Assembly: GCA_013397865.1 (NCBI GenBank)
Contig: VZTI01003646.1
Span: 640,511-704,510, forward strand
Reading direction: 5' to 3'
Source of the DNA: Struthidea cinerea
Taxonomy: Eukaryota; Chordata; Aves; Passeriformes; Corcoracidae
DNA: 64,000 bases
Under the pieces are notes generated by a model. The model did no database searches. It worked only from the letters and a program-made list of their open reading frames with translations, and had not been told where the DNA came from. Position 1 is the stretch's first letter; each line of letters opens with the position of its first letter. The position numbers and the translations under genes are program-made. This document shows, one piece after another, positions 24,501 to 32,800 of this stretch.

Positions 24501-26662
24501 TCCTTTGTTCTCTCTCATAAGTGTCAGAGGTTTCAACCCTGGACACCTGAAACCTGTAGTGAGATGCCCAATGGGAACAAAATTGTCCCTGGATACTGGA
24601 AACTTCCAGTGCTACAGCTCCAAGCTGTACTTTCCACCCCTTCCTTCCCTCATGCACTTTGACTTGGAGCTGAAGTAACGCCTCCATCAGATCCCCTTAA
24701 AGCACCAGCAGCAGGGAAATGGCATAACCCTGCTGGCCACTGAAGAGCTCTTGCTGTGTCCAGAAAAGAGGGATTTCTCTCCATGCACTGGTCAGTGGTG
24801 CACAGCTGAATTCTCTGTGGAAAAGGGTGGTCTCACTGTCTCTGATGTTTCCTTCCACCTGACCCAACGCAGGCACTGTCGTGCTCTTCCTCTCCCCCTT
24901 CACCCTTGTCCCCAGATACGCAATGGAAAGTTGTTGCCCCATCCCCTCCTTCCTCTTAATCCCCTGGCTGATGTTTGATTTTAGCTGGGCAGGGGGTGAA
25001 TTAGAATCTGGTTTCTGGCACAGGGAAGAGCTGAAGGAATACACTCCAAAGTCCCTGCAGCCCTCCATCAGCTCCAAGGCTCTGCAGAACCACGTGGCCA
25101 TACTGCTGAGAACAAGGAAGCCCCTCCAGCCACTGGATGCAAAAATCCAGTTCATAGGTGAGGAGACATCCAAATCTGCTTCAGTTTCTGGAAGCTGCTC
25201 GGAATGCACTTTTGGGACAATTCATGAGGTTGTTGATGATTCTTGGAGCCTGGAATGGGCCATGGCAATAGAATTCCCTGACAGCCCCTCACTGTGGATT
25301 AGAACTTGTTCCCAAGCATGGTGGTCATGGTAGAAGTTCTATCTCTCGAAGGAGCCTGCAGTGGATTTTTCAGAGCTCTGTACAAGCTGTGTTTTAATTG
25401 ATATTCTGGCTGCACATCTGTTTTCTGGTCAGAAAAGGACAGGACATCCACTCAGCCTGCTGAGAATTGAGTCTCAGAAGCCAGGGAGGGAGGGGTGGAG
25501 AAGTTGTCAATCTTACTTTTTAATGTAGAAAATCTCGAGAACACTGGCAGCTTTGACCACCTCAGTCTGGTGCAGTAAATCGCTGCCTGGAAGCTGCTGC
25601 CCTCAGGCCACTTTTTGCTCTCTTCTAGAGCACGTGATGGAATTGCCTTTCTTTGGCTACACCACCTTCGTGGTGGAGAGAATCAGTGATGACACGGTCC
25701 CTGCGCCCTGTTTCTTTGGTGTCAACAAGGAGGAGATCATTGTGGTGGATGGCTCCACCCAGGTACGCCAGACAATTTCCCCCGATGTCTGTCAGATACC
25801 AACTCTGACTTTCAGAAGAACTTGTGCAGGAAGAGGCTGGACTTCCCTGCGTCACAGCCACTTTGACAACAGCACTGGCCCAAAGCAAGAGAGTGTAGAA
25901 CAGTCATTAACAGCCATGGGCTCTTTGTAAGTCCAGTGTTCACGCTAACAAGCACACTCCACAGTAAAACTAAATGTAGAACACATTCCTGTTTGTCCCA
26001 GTCCTGTGGGCGTTCCAGGGCTGTGCTGGGCAGCTGGAGCCTGCCCTGTATCCTGCACACACTACCCTGTGCCCCAGACCTTCCCTCAGCTTTCAACAGG
26101 CTCCTGAGGTGACTTGTGGTGAGACTCAGAGGGTTTCACTGGTGGGGACTGCTCCTGAGAGTGGCTGGTGGCTTTTCCCCTTCGCAGGTGGTGTCCCGGG
26201 TCATTCCCCTGAAGGAGCTGCAGAAGATGCGTACCCTGAGGCCCCTCTCCGACGGGGGCCTTCCCGGCCTGGAGCTCAGCTATGGCTCCCCTGGCAGCCC
26301 CAAGGCCATGTGGGTGGAACTGTCACAGGTGAGATCAGCCTGGACCTGCAGCTTCCTCCTGGCACCTCACAAATCGCCCTCCCCTGCCCAGCTGAGCCTC
26401 TGCTAAGGGATGGTGCTGCTGCTCCTCTCTCCTGTCCCAAAGGAGGAGGGGGACACTGCCATTTCCCAGGCTCCAAAGTGCAGCTTGGTCCCAGCACATG
26501 GCTGATATTTAATGATGGGAAGTGAGTTATGGGAATATTTAATTAGGGGAAGCAGCTCTTTCTGGGGCAAAGAGTGATTGATGCTGATTTGTGTTTTGAC
26601 AGGCCAAAGAACTGTACCACACGATTGTTGTCATCCTGGATAAAACAGAGCTGCACTCCTAG
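110..26662 (+). CDS. MYO15B: Unconventional myosin XVB, 3' part of gene (motor exons are upstream of the window)
   Basis: This is a multi-exon gene for a MyTH4-FERM myosin. The window holds the neck and the whole tail: IQ motifs, MyTH4, FERM-like, Pro-rich linker, SH3, MyTH4, FERM. Forty-three exons between 110 and 26662 have GT-AG (one probable GC-AG) borders and phases that join without a frameshift or stop, giving about 1,720 residues; two further small linker exons are tentative. The order and wording of the domains match the class-XV tail as I remember human MYO15A. The tail-to-tail RECQL5 neighbour argues for the MYO15B paralog rather than MYO15A. The family moves on actin and acts at tips of protrusions such as stereocilia or microvilli; the role of MYO15B is less well known. 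Exon coordinates are given in the domain entries. The intact frame contrasts with human MYO15B, long listed as a pseudogene. The family call is secure; the paralog call rests on synteny. Confidence 0.9.
726..2277 (+). CDS. MYO15B: Tentative MYO15B linker exons (726-770 and 2200-2277)
   Basis: Between the neck (ends phase 0 at 544) and the secure exon at 3791 (starts phase 0), two small segments fit as phase-0 cassettes. Bases 726-770 encode 15 residues (RLEASLSKLNSELAQ, coiled-coil-like) and end at CAG|GTATTG. Bases 2200-2277 encode 26 residues, opening QELRERKQRRSS, with acceptor TAACAG and donor ATG|GTGAGT. Charged residues here would suit a post-IQ helix. The acceptor of the first cassette is poor, since its pyrimidine tract lies too far upstream. 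Either cassette may be absent from the mRNA. The remainder of 545-3790 looks like plain intron with no repeats I can name. Confidence 0.4.
3791..7782 (+). CDS. MYO15B: MYO15B first MyTH4 domain exons
   Basis: Exons 3791-3848, 5378-5508, 5612-5707, 7287-7522 and 7604-7782 join in frame. The first carries the pre-MyTH4 segment DVGLLEIPAELAALL. The second contains the start of MyTH4 (INSYPFSSFIKSHFQ), which matches the class-XV motif. Exons four and five hold the domain core: ILRFIGDKSLRGW, then LRNEIFSQVVAQTW, RGWVLMATLLSCFGPSP and KFVSDYGMEGYNAVCQ. PPTQLEW then leads into the FERM-like part. MyTH4 domains bind microtubules or cargo helices together with FERM. Phases are 0-1, 1-0, 0-0, 0-2 and 2-1. 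The introns 3849-5377 and 5708-7286 show no coding or named repeat. Confidence 0.9.
8478..9925 (+). CDS. MYO15B: MYO15B FERM-like segment after the first MyTH4
   Basis: Exons 8478-8550, 8980-9186, 9286-9365, 9557-9654 and 9838-9925 join in frame. They encode the start of the interrupted first FERM of class-XV myosins: EVESWMTGEQYAAWILSAR, GWSISMFTGNTWQDLLGCD, FVLDLIGEMEE, a Pro-rich turn, GLDHYVDDLFSPVL and MKGGGKIGPTQRGILP. The GLDHYVDDLF and KGGG blocks are diagnostic of myosin XV as I remember the family. The in-frame TGA at 9188-9190 is not a break: the donor T|GTGAGC (GT at 9187-9188) removes it. The introns, including 9926-11279, hold nothing recognisable. Confidence 0.88.
11280..14925 (+). 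CDS. MYO15B: MYO15B Met/Pro-rich and charged linker exons
   Basis: Exons 11280-11390, 11556-11650, 12221-12430, 12890-12986, 13332-13502, 13780-13984, 14102-14192 and 14718-14925 join in frame and encode a long low-complexity spacer. It opens with a Met/Pro segment (MPAAMPMMPAAGGVAPMP, then AMMMPQPVVPAVDP), followed by a Gln-rich helix, an acidic block (DYDYVEEEFSNSEDDD), an exact 8-residue charged repeat (KREEQEK-T/R) and several PPLPPP-type proline runs. A conserved island, EIGNIIKMYQSRP and FIKKNDPKNEALAKLGMM, lies at 13.9-14.2 kb and is probably a partner-binding segment; that is inference. The gap 14926-16348 is intron with no named feature. Confidence 0.85.
16349..18851 (+). CDS. MYO15B: MYO15B second FERM-like half before SH3
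   Basis: Exons 16349-16464, 16991-17050, 17289-17364, 17844-17962, 18174-18292 and 18710-18851 join in frame. Readable blocks are TQLYKLTTSVSFSYVDP, WKIFLRKEVFYPKENFSHP, YCLNLLCEQIIRDTFSD, FRISREEKRRMKDLL, KRIVVAARDNWANYFSRLF and a FERM F3-like lobe (ILGVSHRGMRLLKV, SYCFADVLSVELK, LEFSLKTEQLILHS). This resembles the F2/F3 portion of the split FERM in class XV. The donor after exon 16464 (GAG|GTTCAG) is weak, and reading through it meets a TGA at 16480-16482. Confidence 0.88.
18988..19950 (+). CDS. MYO15B: MYO15B SH3 domain exons (18988-19099, 19790-19950)
   Basis: Two exons encode a typical SH3 fold: ALRSYVVDDKSLLSFKKGDL (ALYDY-like start and n-Src region), then GWQFGSTGGRCGLFP with the hallmark tryptophan and GLFP, followed by SLVQLAPAPDYL. 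SH3 domains bind proline-rich ligands; the MYO15B linker itself contains such motifs, so an intramolecular contact is possible (inference). The phase is 1 at the shared intron. That 690-base intron contains an AT-rich, repeat-like patch described separately. Confidence 0.9.
19335..19690. repeat. Possible interspersed repeat in the SH3 intron of MYO15B
   Basis: Within a GC-rich, exon-dense region this patch is AT-rich and unlike its surroundings: GTGATTTAATTAATTAATAG, short direct repeats TGTCCCAGTTGTCCCTTGTCCCAG (split motif TGTCCCAGT twice) and ATATATAAGTTATCTATAGG. It carries no open frame. It could be an LTR fragment, but no family is recognised. Confidence 0.3.
20213..22720 (+). CDS. MYO15B: MYO15B second MyTH4 domain exons
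   Basis: Exons 20213-20325, 20432-20495, 20732-20804, 21143-21219, 21595-21671, 22233-22363 and 22626-22720 join in frame. They give YTMIDFATAYFREAQSM, KKSVADLVRHTK, VPVQASLLRYSDSELN and then the MyTH4 core: TLMRFMGDQPKHKHQAEV, LCKEKENLHDEIYCQVIKQ, VTHNPHQESEMRGWLLLNL, KICQSNLRKNFLYGGRRHLP. These blocks align in order with myosin VII/X/XV MyTH4 (LxRFMGD, L.DE.YCQ..KQ, RGW.LL). The intron 21672-22232 has no repeat I can name. Confidence 0.92.
23011..26662 (+). CDS. MYO15B: MYO15B C-terminal FERM domain and stop
   Basis: Exons 23011-23088, 23220-23328, 23653-23801, 24160-24287, 25024-25157, 25629-25762, 26188-26328 and 26603-26662 join in frame and end at TAG 26660-26662. F1 is MPGGMEYLTRIRTFTVAKEL and EEICEQMG. 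F2 includes EEYLHDYLLEDKL, RRLIWRTPLHFDNQ, VLWDYLNGKILLGQSKEMEL. F3 includes MELPFFGYTTFVVERI, PAPCFFGVNKEEIIVVDG and the final helix AKELYHTIVVIL. The intron after 23328 appears to use a GC donor (see findings). Class-XV FERM domains bind adaptor proteins such as whirlin in MYO15A; the MYO15B partner is not inferable here. Confidence 0.92.
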
Positions 26663-27535
26663 AGCCTGAAAGGAGGAGAATGGCCAAGGAAAACAGCACT
26701 GTTTGCCTTTCCCTGAACTTGATCAGTGCTCCCTGACCTGTCTTGGGGAGAGAACTCTTCCAGAAGACACCCGTGACCTCAGCCAGCTGCTTTCTAAGAA
26801 TGCCACCGCAGTGTTTGTTGATGGAGTGACCATAACCCTCGTGACCTGCCATTCAGTCCTCAAGCACTCCCTTGAAACAATCCACGCCGTGGCTAAACAA
26901 ACCCCAAGGGCCTCTCCACACCACAGCCCGTTCCAACAAAGAGCAGCTGACCCAAAGCAAGCACTTGCCTTCAAGCTTTGCACTGTGCAACTCCTCCTTT
27001 CTGTTTTGAATTAATTATCATGAGCAAAGCCTGGTGCTTGCCAGAGATTTGTGTATCCCAATGCCCAGCTGAGGCCGTGCAATGCCTGCACCAGCTGCTG
27101 GTGTTTTCCAGGAACCAGATTAGTCTCTGAATTGATATGCAGAGATCCTGTAGCAGGATTTGTGAAGCAGGAGTTTGTAGAAAGCATCTTAATTGAAAAG
27201 CAGATCAGTGTTAATAATATAATTAACACATATGCTGGGGCACAGATTGAGCTGCAATGGTAAGGAAGTTTATTGTTAATTAATTTCTCACTGACATAAT
27301 TATATGCATATGCTTCCCTCTACTATAAAGAAGTCAGTCATGGCCATGCAGCTGTCAGACTTCAACGATGGCTCCATGCCCATGGAGGAAGCATCTTCAA
27401 ACAGAACTTGTATTATACTGAAGTGTTTCAGGTTGTACAAAAATGTTTAATTTATTTTTATTGCCACAGCTCTCCTACTGACCTGAGAAGTAACTGTCCT
27501 TAAGGAAATTGCAATAAAATAAGCACAGAGATGTT
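26663..27535 (+). other. MYO15B: MYO15B 3' UTR with poly(A) signal
   Basis: After the stop at 26662 no reading frame continues. The first AATAAA on the plus strand is at 27513-27518 (GCAATAAAAT), with a T/G-richer stretch downstream (GATGTTTTGAAGG). This implies a 3' UTR of about 870 bases ending near 27535. Confidence 0.6.
27513..27518 (+). terminator. Probable MYO15B polyadenylation signal (AATAAA)
   Basis: This is a canonical AATAAA about 850 bases after the MYO15B stop codon, and the only plus-strand copy I found between the stop and the end of RECQL5. Confidence 0.6.
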
Positions 27536-27844
27536 TTGAAGGTATGATATGATAGATCTCACGTCTAAGCTGGGAAAACTTAACTGCAGGTAATGGGCAA
27601 AGCTTGAGGAAAATGTCACTGTTGGCAGGGAAGGGGTGCTCAGTGCATTGCTCTGAGGGTGCTCAGTGCAAGCCCTGATGCACAGTTAAGACTCTTCCTG
27701 GTGAGCTGATGCCAGTGGGAACTACAGCATCTTCCCTGGCAGGTGCTTCCCTTTGAGTGCTGCTCAATGTACCTCAGACCAGTCTGTGTGACTGAGAGGT
27801 AAGAAAAAGCTTCCAGGCACAATCCACAGCAGTTATAACATTGC

Positions 27845-27850
27845 TTTATT
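27845..27850 (-). terminator. Probable RECQL5 polyadenylation signal
   Basis: TTTATT on the plus strand reads AATAAA on the minus strand, about 1.02 kb past the RECQL5 stop. Two further minus-strand AATAAA hexamers lie inside the MYO15B 3' UTR near 27450-27465. If used, they would make the two transcripts overlap. Confidence 0.55.
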
Positions 27851-28870
27851 GTCAGTTCTGCATATACCCTTCAGAACATCTAAAAAAATACATCTGTGGA
27901 GTACAACCCCTGGGCAGCCTCTGAGCCATTTCCTCTGGCAGCACTAGAGCCTGAGGCCACCAGCCCCTGTAGGTATGGAATAGAGGCAGAACCCAACAAA
28001 AATCCAACAGGAAGGACTTGTGCCAGCGAATCGGGTTCAGATTCCATACCAACATGGCAGCAGAGGTACCACAGTGTCAGTTTGAGGGCCACAGCAGAAC
28101 CGTACCCAGCTGTAACAGCAGCACTGCCCCCTGCACTGCAGACTTTTGGTGAGGCACAGGGAGCAAATATGGCTTTAGGGATTACAAGCAAATGCTGGAT
28201 TTGTTGCAGAGGTTAATACTGAAAGAGTATCACCACTTAAATTAAAGGGCAGTTAACAAAGTCCACATTAAAAGAAAAAAAATCCAAGTTTCTCCTCCTT
28301 TAGAAAGCAAGCACTGCCTCCATGGTAATAACAAAATGCTCCTCTCCTGCCCTTCAAAGGAAAATATTCCATCCAGGAACTCAAACATTGAGTTTGTCAC
28401 TGGCAGCCCTGAGCAAAGCATGAGAATTTGTAGCATAAGGCTTCTATTGGTGACACTGAAATAAGAGACAGGGAGCAAGGGGAGAAGCCATTTAGGAAGC
28501 AAGGTGCCATCCCAAAGCAGTGTCCCAACTGGAAAGTCTGAGCCCTGCCCAGACTGCTGCAGGGAATAGAGGTTGGAGACAGTGCAGAACATCCAAGGCA
28601 GCAGCCCCTAACAAACACAGCAGGTACAGCTTCACACCTTTTGGTCCTTGAGGGTTTCAGCACCCCAGGTATTGGGAAAACTCGCCAAGAATTCACAGAA
28701 ACTGGTTCCCTGGGAGTGTGTGTCACTAAGGACAGAAGGGAGCAAAAATGCAGTGGGGAAAAGAAAAATAAATCTCATTTCTGCAGTCTCATAAAACCCT
28801 CCCTGGCTGAGTTCTTCCAGATCCCCTGGTGGTGCTGCTGGAGGAAGGAAGAGCCAACAAGCAGCAGGGA

Positions 28871-29882
28871 TCAGCTCTCCAAGCTCTGCAGCTCCTCCCA
28901 GTCTGCCTCACTCTCACACCTGAGTCTTGTTTTGAAAAACTCCTTGATGAGCCTCTGTGCTTCCTCCTTCACTGCAAGAGAGGAAACACCATCTTTTGAG
29001 TTGATACTTAACACATCTGCCCCCTCTAAAGCCACGCATCCATCTGGCACTGAAATAACCCCAGACACACCTGTCTTGCGGGCAGGGCTCTGCTCCTGGG
29101 TCAGTAAGTGAGACAAGTGCCTGGCAAAGCCCTTGAACAGGTCCTGCACAAATGGGGAAGACAAAGAGCAGAAAGCAGACACCAGTTACCTCACCAGTCT
29201 GTCTGTCTTGCCCTCAGCACAGACTGGCTGGAGCACAAACCACTCCTAGACTGAACACACACCTGCAGACACAGCTGGCCCTGCAGTGCTGGAGAAGCCC
29301 AGGCACACACATCCAGCCTTGCAGGGCACAGCAAGGAGACTACACCAGCACTGAGCCTGAGCTGCTGCTACTCCACAGGTGGGAGTTAAAAACGTGCCAG
29401 GGTTTAATGTGAAAGTATGAACAATCACTACTAAGTGTGGAACCAACACACACCAACCCTTTTGTGGGAGAGGGGAGTTGCTGCACCTGGAGTCACTAAA
29501 ACAGCACATACCAAAACATAACTTGGAAATGAAAGGTGGGATCCAGATTATCTCCCCCTTCTTAAGAGCCCCAGATCCCTAGAGAGATTAACTCTCCCTC
29601 TGCTAAAGAGGGCCATGAGCTATGCCCTACCTTGGAAGCAAATTTGCCCCCCTTGTAGAATGGGGTCAAACACTTGACAACGATGTCTGCAGTCTCTTTG
29701 AGGGACATGCCTTTGGTCACTGGCTGTATGGTCTTGCTGCTTCCTTCTTTATCACACTGAGCTAAATTTGAGTCAAAAGTCACCTTCTTCTTTGTTGGAC
29801 CAACACTTTTGCCCTCTGGCTGGATCAGAATTGAAGATTTTGCCGCTGTCCGTAGCCGCTTTTTTGCGGGACTTTCCATATC
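28871..29882 (-). CDS. RECQL5: RECQL5 C-terminal SRI domain and stop
   Basis: Exons 29882-29631, 29143-29071 and 28971-28871 (stop TGA at 28873-28871) encode the Set2-Rpb1-interacting domain. Its blocks are GMSLKETADIVVKCLTPFY, KGGKFASK, DLFKGFARHLSHLLTQ, VKEEAQRLIKEFF and CESEADWEELQ. In human RECQL5 this domain docks onto the phosphorylated RNAPII C-terminal tail. All helices are present. The 3' UTR then runs from 28870 to about 27830. Confidence 0.94.
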
Positions 29883-32800
29883 CTGGAGAGGGGACAGAAG
29901 AAAGCCAAACCCACCAATTCCTGTGGCAGCATCACACTTCCAAGCAGCCACCACCTTCCAAGAACATGAATTTTGCAGCATCTTGCAGCCTCTCCCTCCA
30001 GTGAATACCTAGTAGGATTCTCTGTAACCCCTTTTGCTGTGCAGACACTATTTGCCACACAAAGGGACTTCAAGAAAAACCCTTTAAAGAATACCACATC
30101 TAGAACTACCCTGTGCTCCTGTTGGGGCAGCTAATTGATAGACCCTGTCCTACAGAGGAAAAACTGACCGGAAAAGACTTCTCAGGATGTCTGCTGAGAA
30201 TACACCCCTCGGCCACATCAGGAGAGCTACACTCCTGCTCAGTTTGGAAGAGAGAGTGCAGTGTTGCAGAGACAGCTGCCAGGCTGCCTCAGCTGCCAAA
30301 TGCAGAAGCAGAGACTGAATGGCAAGGCAGGCTGCGAGCAGGGGTCACTTCCCAATGGTCCCGTGTGTCTCTGGCCTGTGGTCGTGCCCTTGCCTTGAGA
30401 AAGCAACTCCCTAATTATAGCCAGTGACAGATCTCAGGGGGTGGAGATACTCATTCCAGGCAAGTCACCAGCAAGGGCACAGTCACATGAGTTGCACAGA
30501 GGAGGAAACAGCCAAGGTGCTGGCAGGGCCCAGAGGGCAGCAGGGAAACACCAGAAATGCAACACAACTGGGGTTCTTCTCTCTGCTGCAACTGCAGCTG
30601 GGCTCTCCCCAGATAAATAAGATTCTCAGAGCAGGAGCGTCACTCCCAGAGAGAAATCTGGCACAAGATGAGCACAAGAAATAGAGGAAATCAGCATTCG
30701 TTGAAGTCTTACCTCATCTGATCCTGGCCGCTTCCCACTGTCACCTTCCCCAACAACAGGTAGCTCAGCTTCTGCAACATTTTCAGCAACACTAGTGGGA
30801 AGAGTGGAGAGAAGGCCAACTGTAATCATTCCACAGTGAAACTATTTCTGCATTCACTGTCAGTGGCCATGAGACTGCATGGTAAAGCAAGAGTCTCCCT
30901 CACCCACCCTCATACAGGTTTCCAGGAAAAGGCTGGTGGGGCTCTGGCCAACACAGGAAGCAGAGAAGTAGAGATTTTACCTGGACTTCACATCCATTTC
31001 TTCCTCAAGCAATTCAGATTCAGCAGCCTGCTGAAAACTCTCCCCTCTCTCAGTCAGTGTTACTTCTGTTTCTCTCAGTTCTTTATTCTCTGCCTGGAAC
31101 TGCCCAGTCAGATCTCCAGAGTCATCTTTGTTTTCCTGAGGTGCTGGTTTCTCTCGACACATGCTTTGAGAAGAAACCTGAGGTAGTGTGCTTGCAGAAC
31201 AGCCACCTCCCTTTGATAAGCTGCAACTTTGGGCTTTAGAGCCACGTTTGGGGAGGGAGAAGAATTTGGAAATATCCTGTGATTCCTTTTTAGCTGCTTC
31301 TGCGAGCATTTGCTGCTTCTTGCTACGTTTGGACTTCTTAGCAGGGCTCTCCCCAAGGGCAGTTTTTGTGTCTGAACTGGGTTGCTGCCCCTTCTTTTCT
31401 GGGTGTAGTTCTACCCCTGCACTCTCACCCACTGCTTCGGTTGCTGTTTCTTTCCTCTGGAGAACAGGCTTTCTGGTGTCCAGGTCCAGACTGCAGCTGC
31501 TGCTGTCTTGCCCATTTGGACAGTCTTTTTCGACAGGCTTTGCATCACTCTCCTCCTGGATCTTCAGCAGCTCTGAAGCTGTCTGGAACAAGCTGGATTT
31601 CTTTGGAAATCCTGCTCCCACACGCTTGGGTTTGAACTGGGGAGACAAGAAGAAAAAATTTTGGATGTGAGATCCCTGTGTGCAGCACCCTGAAAGGAGC
31701 TGAGTTTCTGCATACAATACACCAGTGTGGGCAGCTGTAAGCTGGGGGAGGCTCTAAATCTGACTTCTCATCACACCCATCAACTGAGACATGAGGGAAA
31801 TGGATTAGCTGGAAGTCCTAGGCCAGCAATAAGAAAACAAGGCAGCATCCTTGGATAGAGCAAGGTGAAAAAGAACTGATTTAAGCTGTGGCCTGCACAC
31901 AGATTATATTCACTAATAACAGCGTGACAGACAGGAAAAAGCAATTACAACAGAAATATGCAGTTGTGGCCACAGAAAGGACACAAAATAAATTCATAAA
32001 AAGGCAGACAGACAAAACACACCATTCCCTCCTGTCTATCCCACCAGTACTCACCGAGGGAACCTGGGATGCAGGGAAAAAGTCCTCTTCTGCTGGAGAC
32101 ACAGATTTTGTCTCCAAATTGCTGTTACCATCAGTTCCAGACCCAAAGACTGAGAACAACTCCCCTTGTTTGGAGGCTTTATTGATTTCCGCCACCTGAA
32201 AAGAGAACAGAAATATTCTCTAATGGCCAGGAATCTTCATGTATTCCTGCCTTTGTACATACTAAAAGCCATAGTAAAACAAATATCTGCCCTGGAGAGG
32301 CACCTGCCTCAAGAACAGAAACATCTTCAGAGACTGATGGCAACCAGATAACCTAAACCAAGGCTTCTCTGGTGTCAGCAGCAGCCTGAGGAATTCCCAA
32401 ATCCCTGTATTGCCAGAACATATCTGGATAAGCTTGCACTGCTAGGTAGGCTTTCAGAGCCTGTAAAGCCAACAAAGGTGTGAACCCAAGGTGATTCTGG
32501 GCCCTCCTGGAAACAAAATCAAGAAGAAAGATTTGTAAGACACCAGAGGCAAAACAGAGCTTGTCCTTCACCTTTCCCACACAAACTCTGCCCCATTTGC
32601 CCTGGAGCTCCCACGTTCCAGGGAGCAGCAGATGCAGATGTTTGTCCCTACCTTCTTCAGCACAGCTGCCTTGTAGGAGTTTGCCATTTTGCTGGTCCGG
32701 AAAGCTTCATATTCCATTGCCACTGCACAGGCAGCAGGGTCTGACCTGAAACACAGGCTGGGGTGATTCCTGGCAAGACACACTTCTGCATCTGCAAAGG

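Noticed and set aside
24442..24678. 78-codon plus-strand frame inside a MYO15B FERM intron
   Set aside because: The flanking exons (24287 and 25024) join perfectly in phase without it, and it lacks matching splice sites or FERM similarity.
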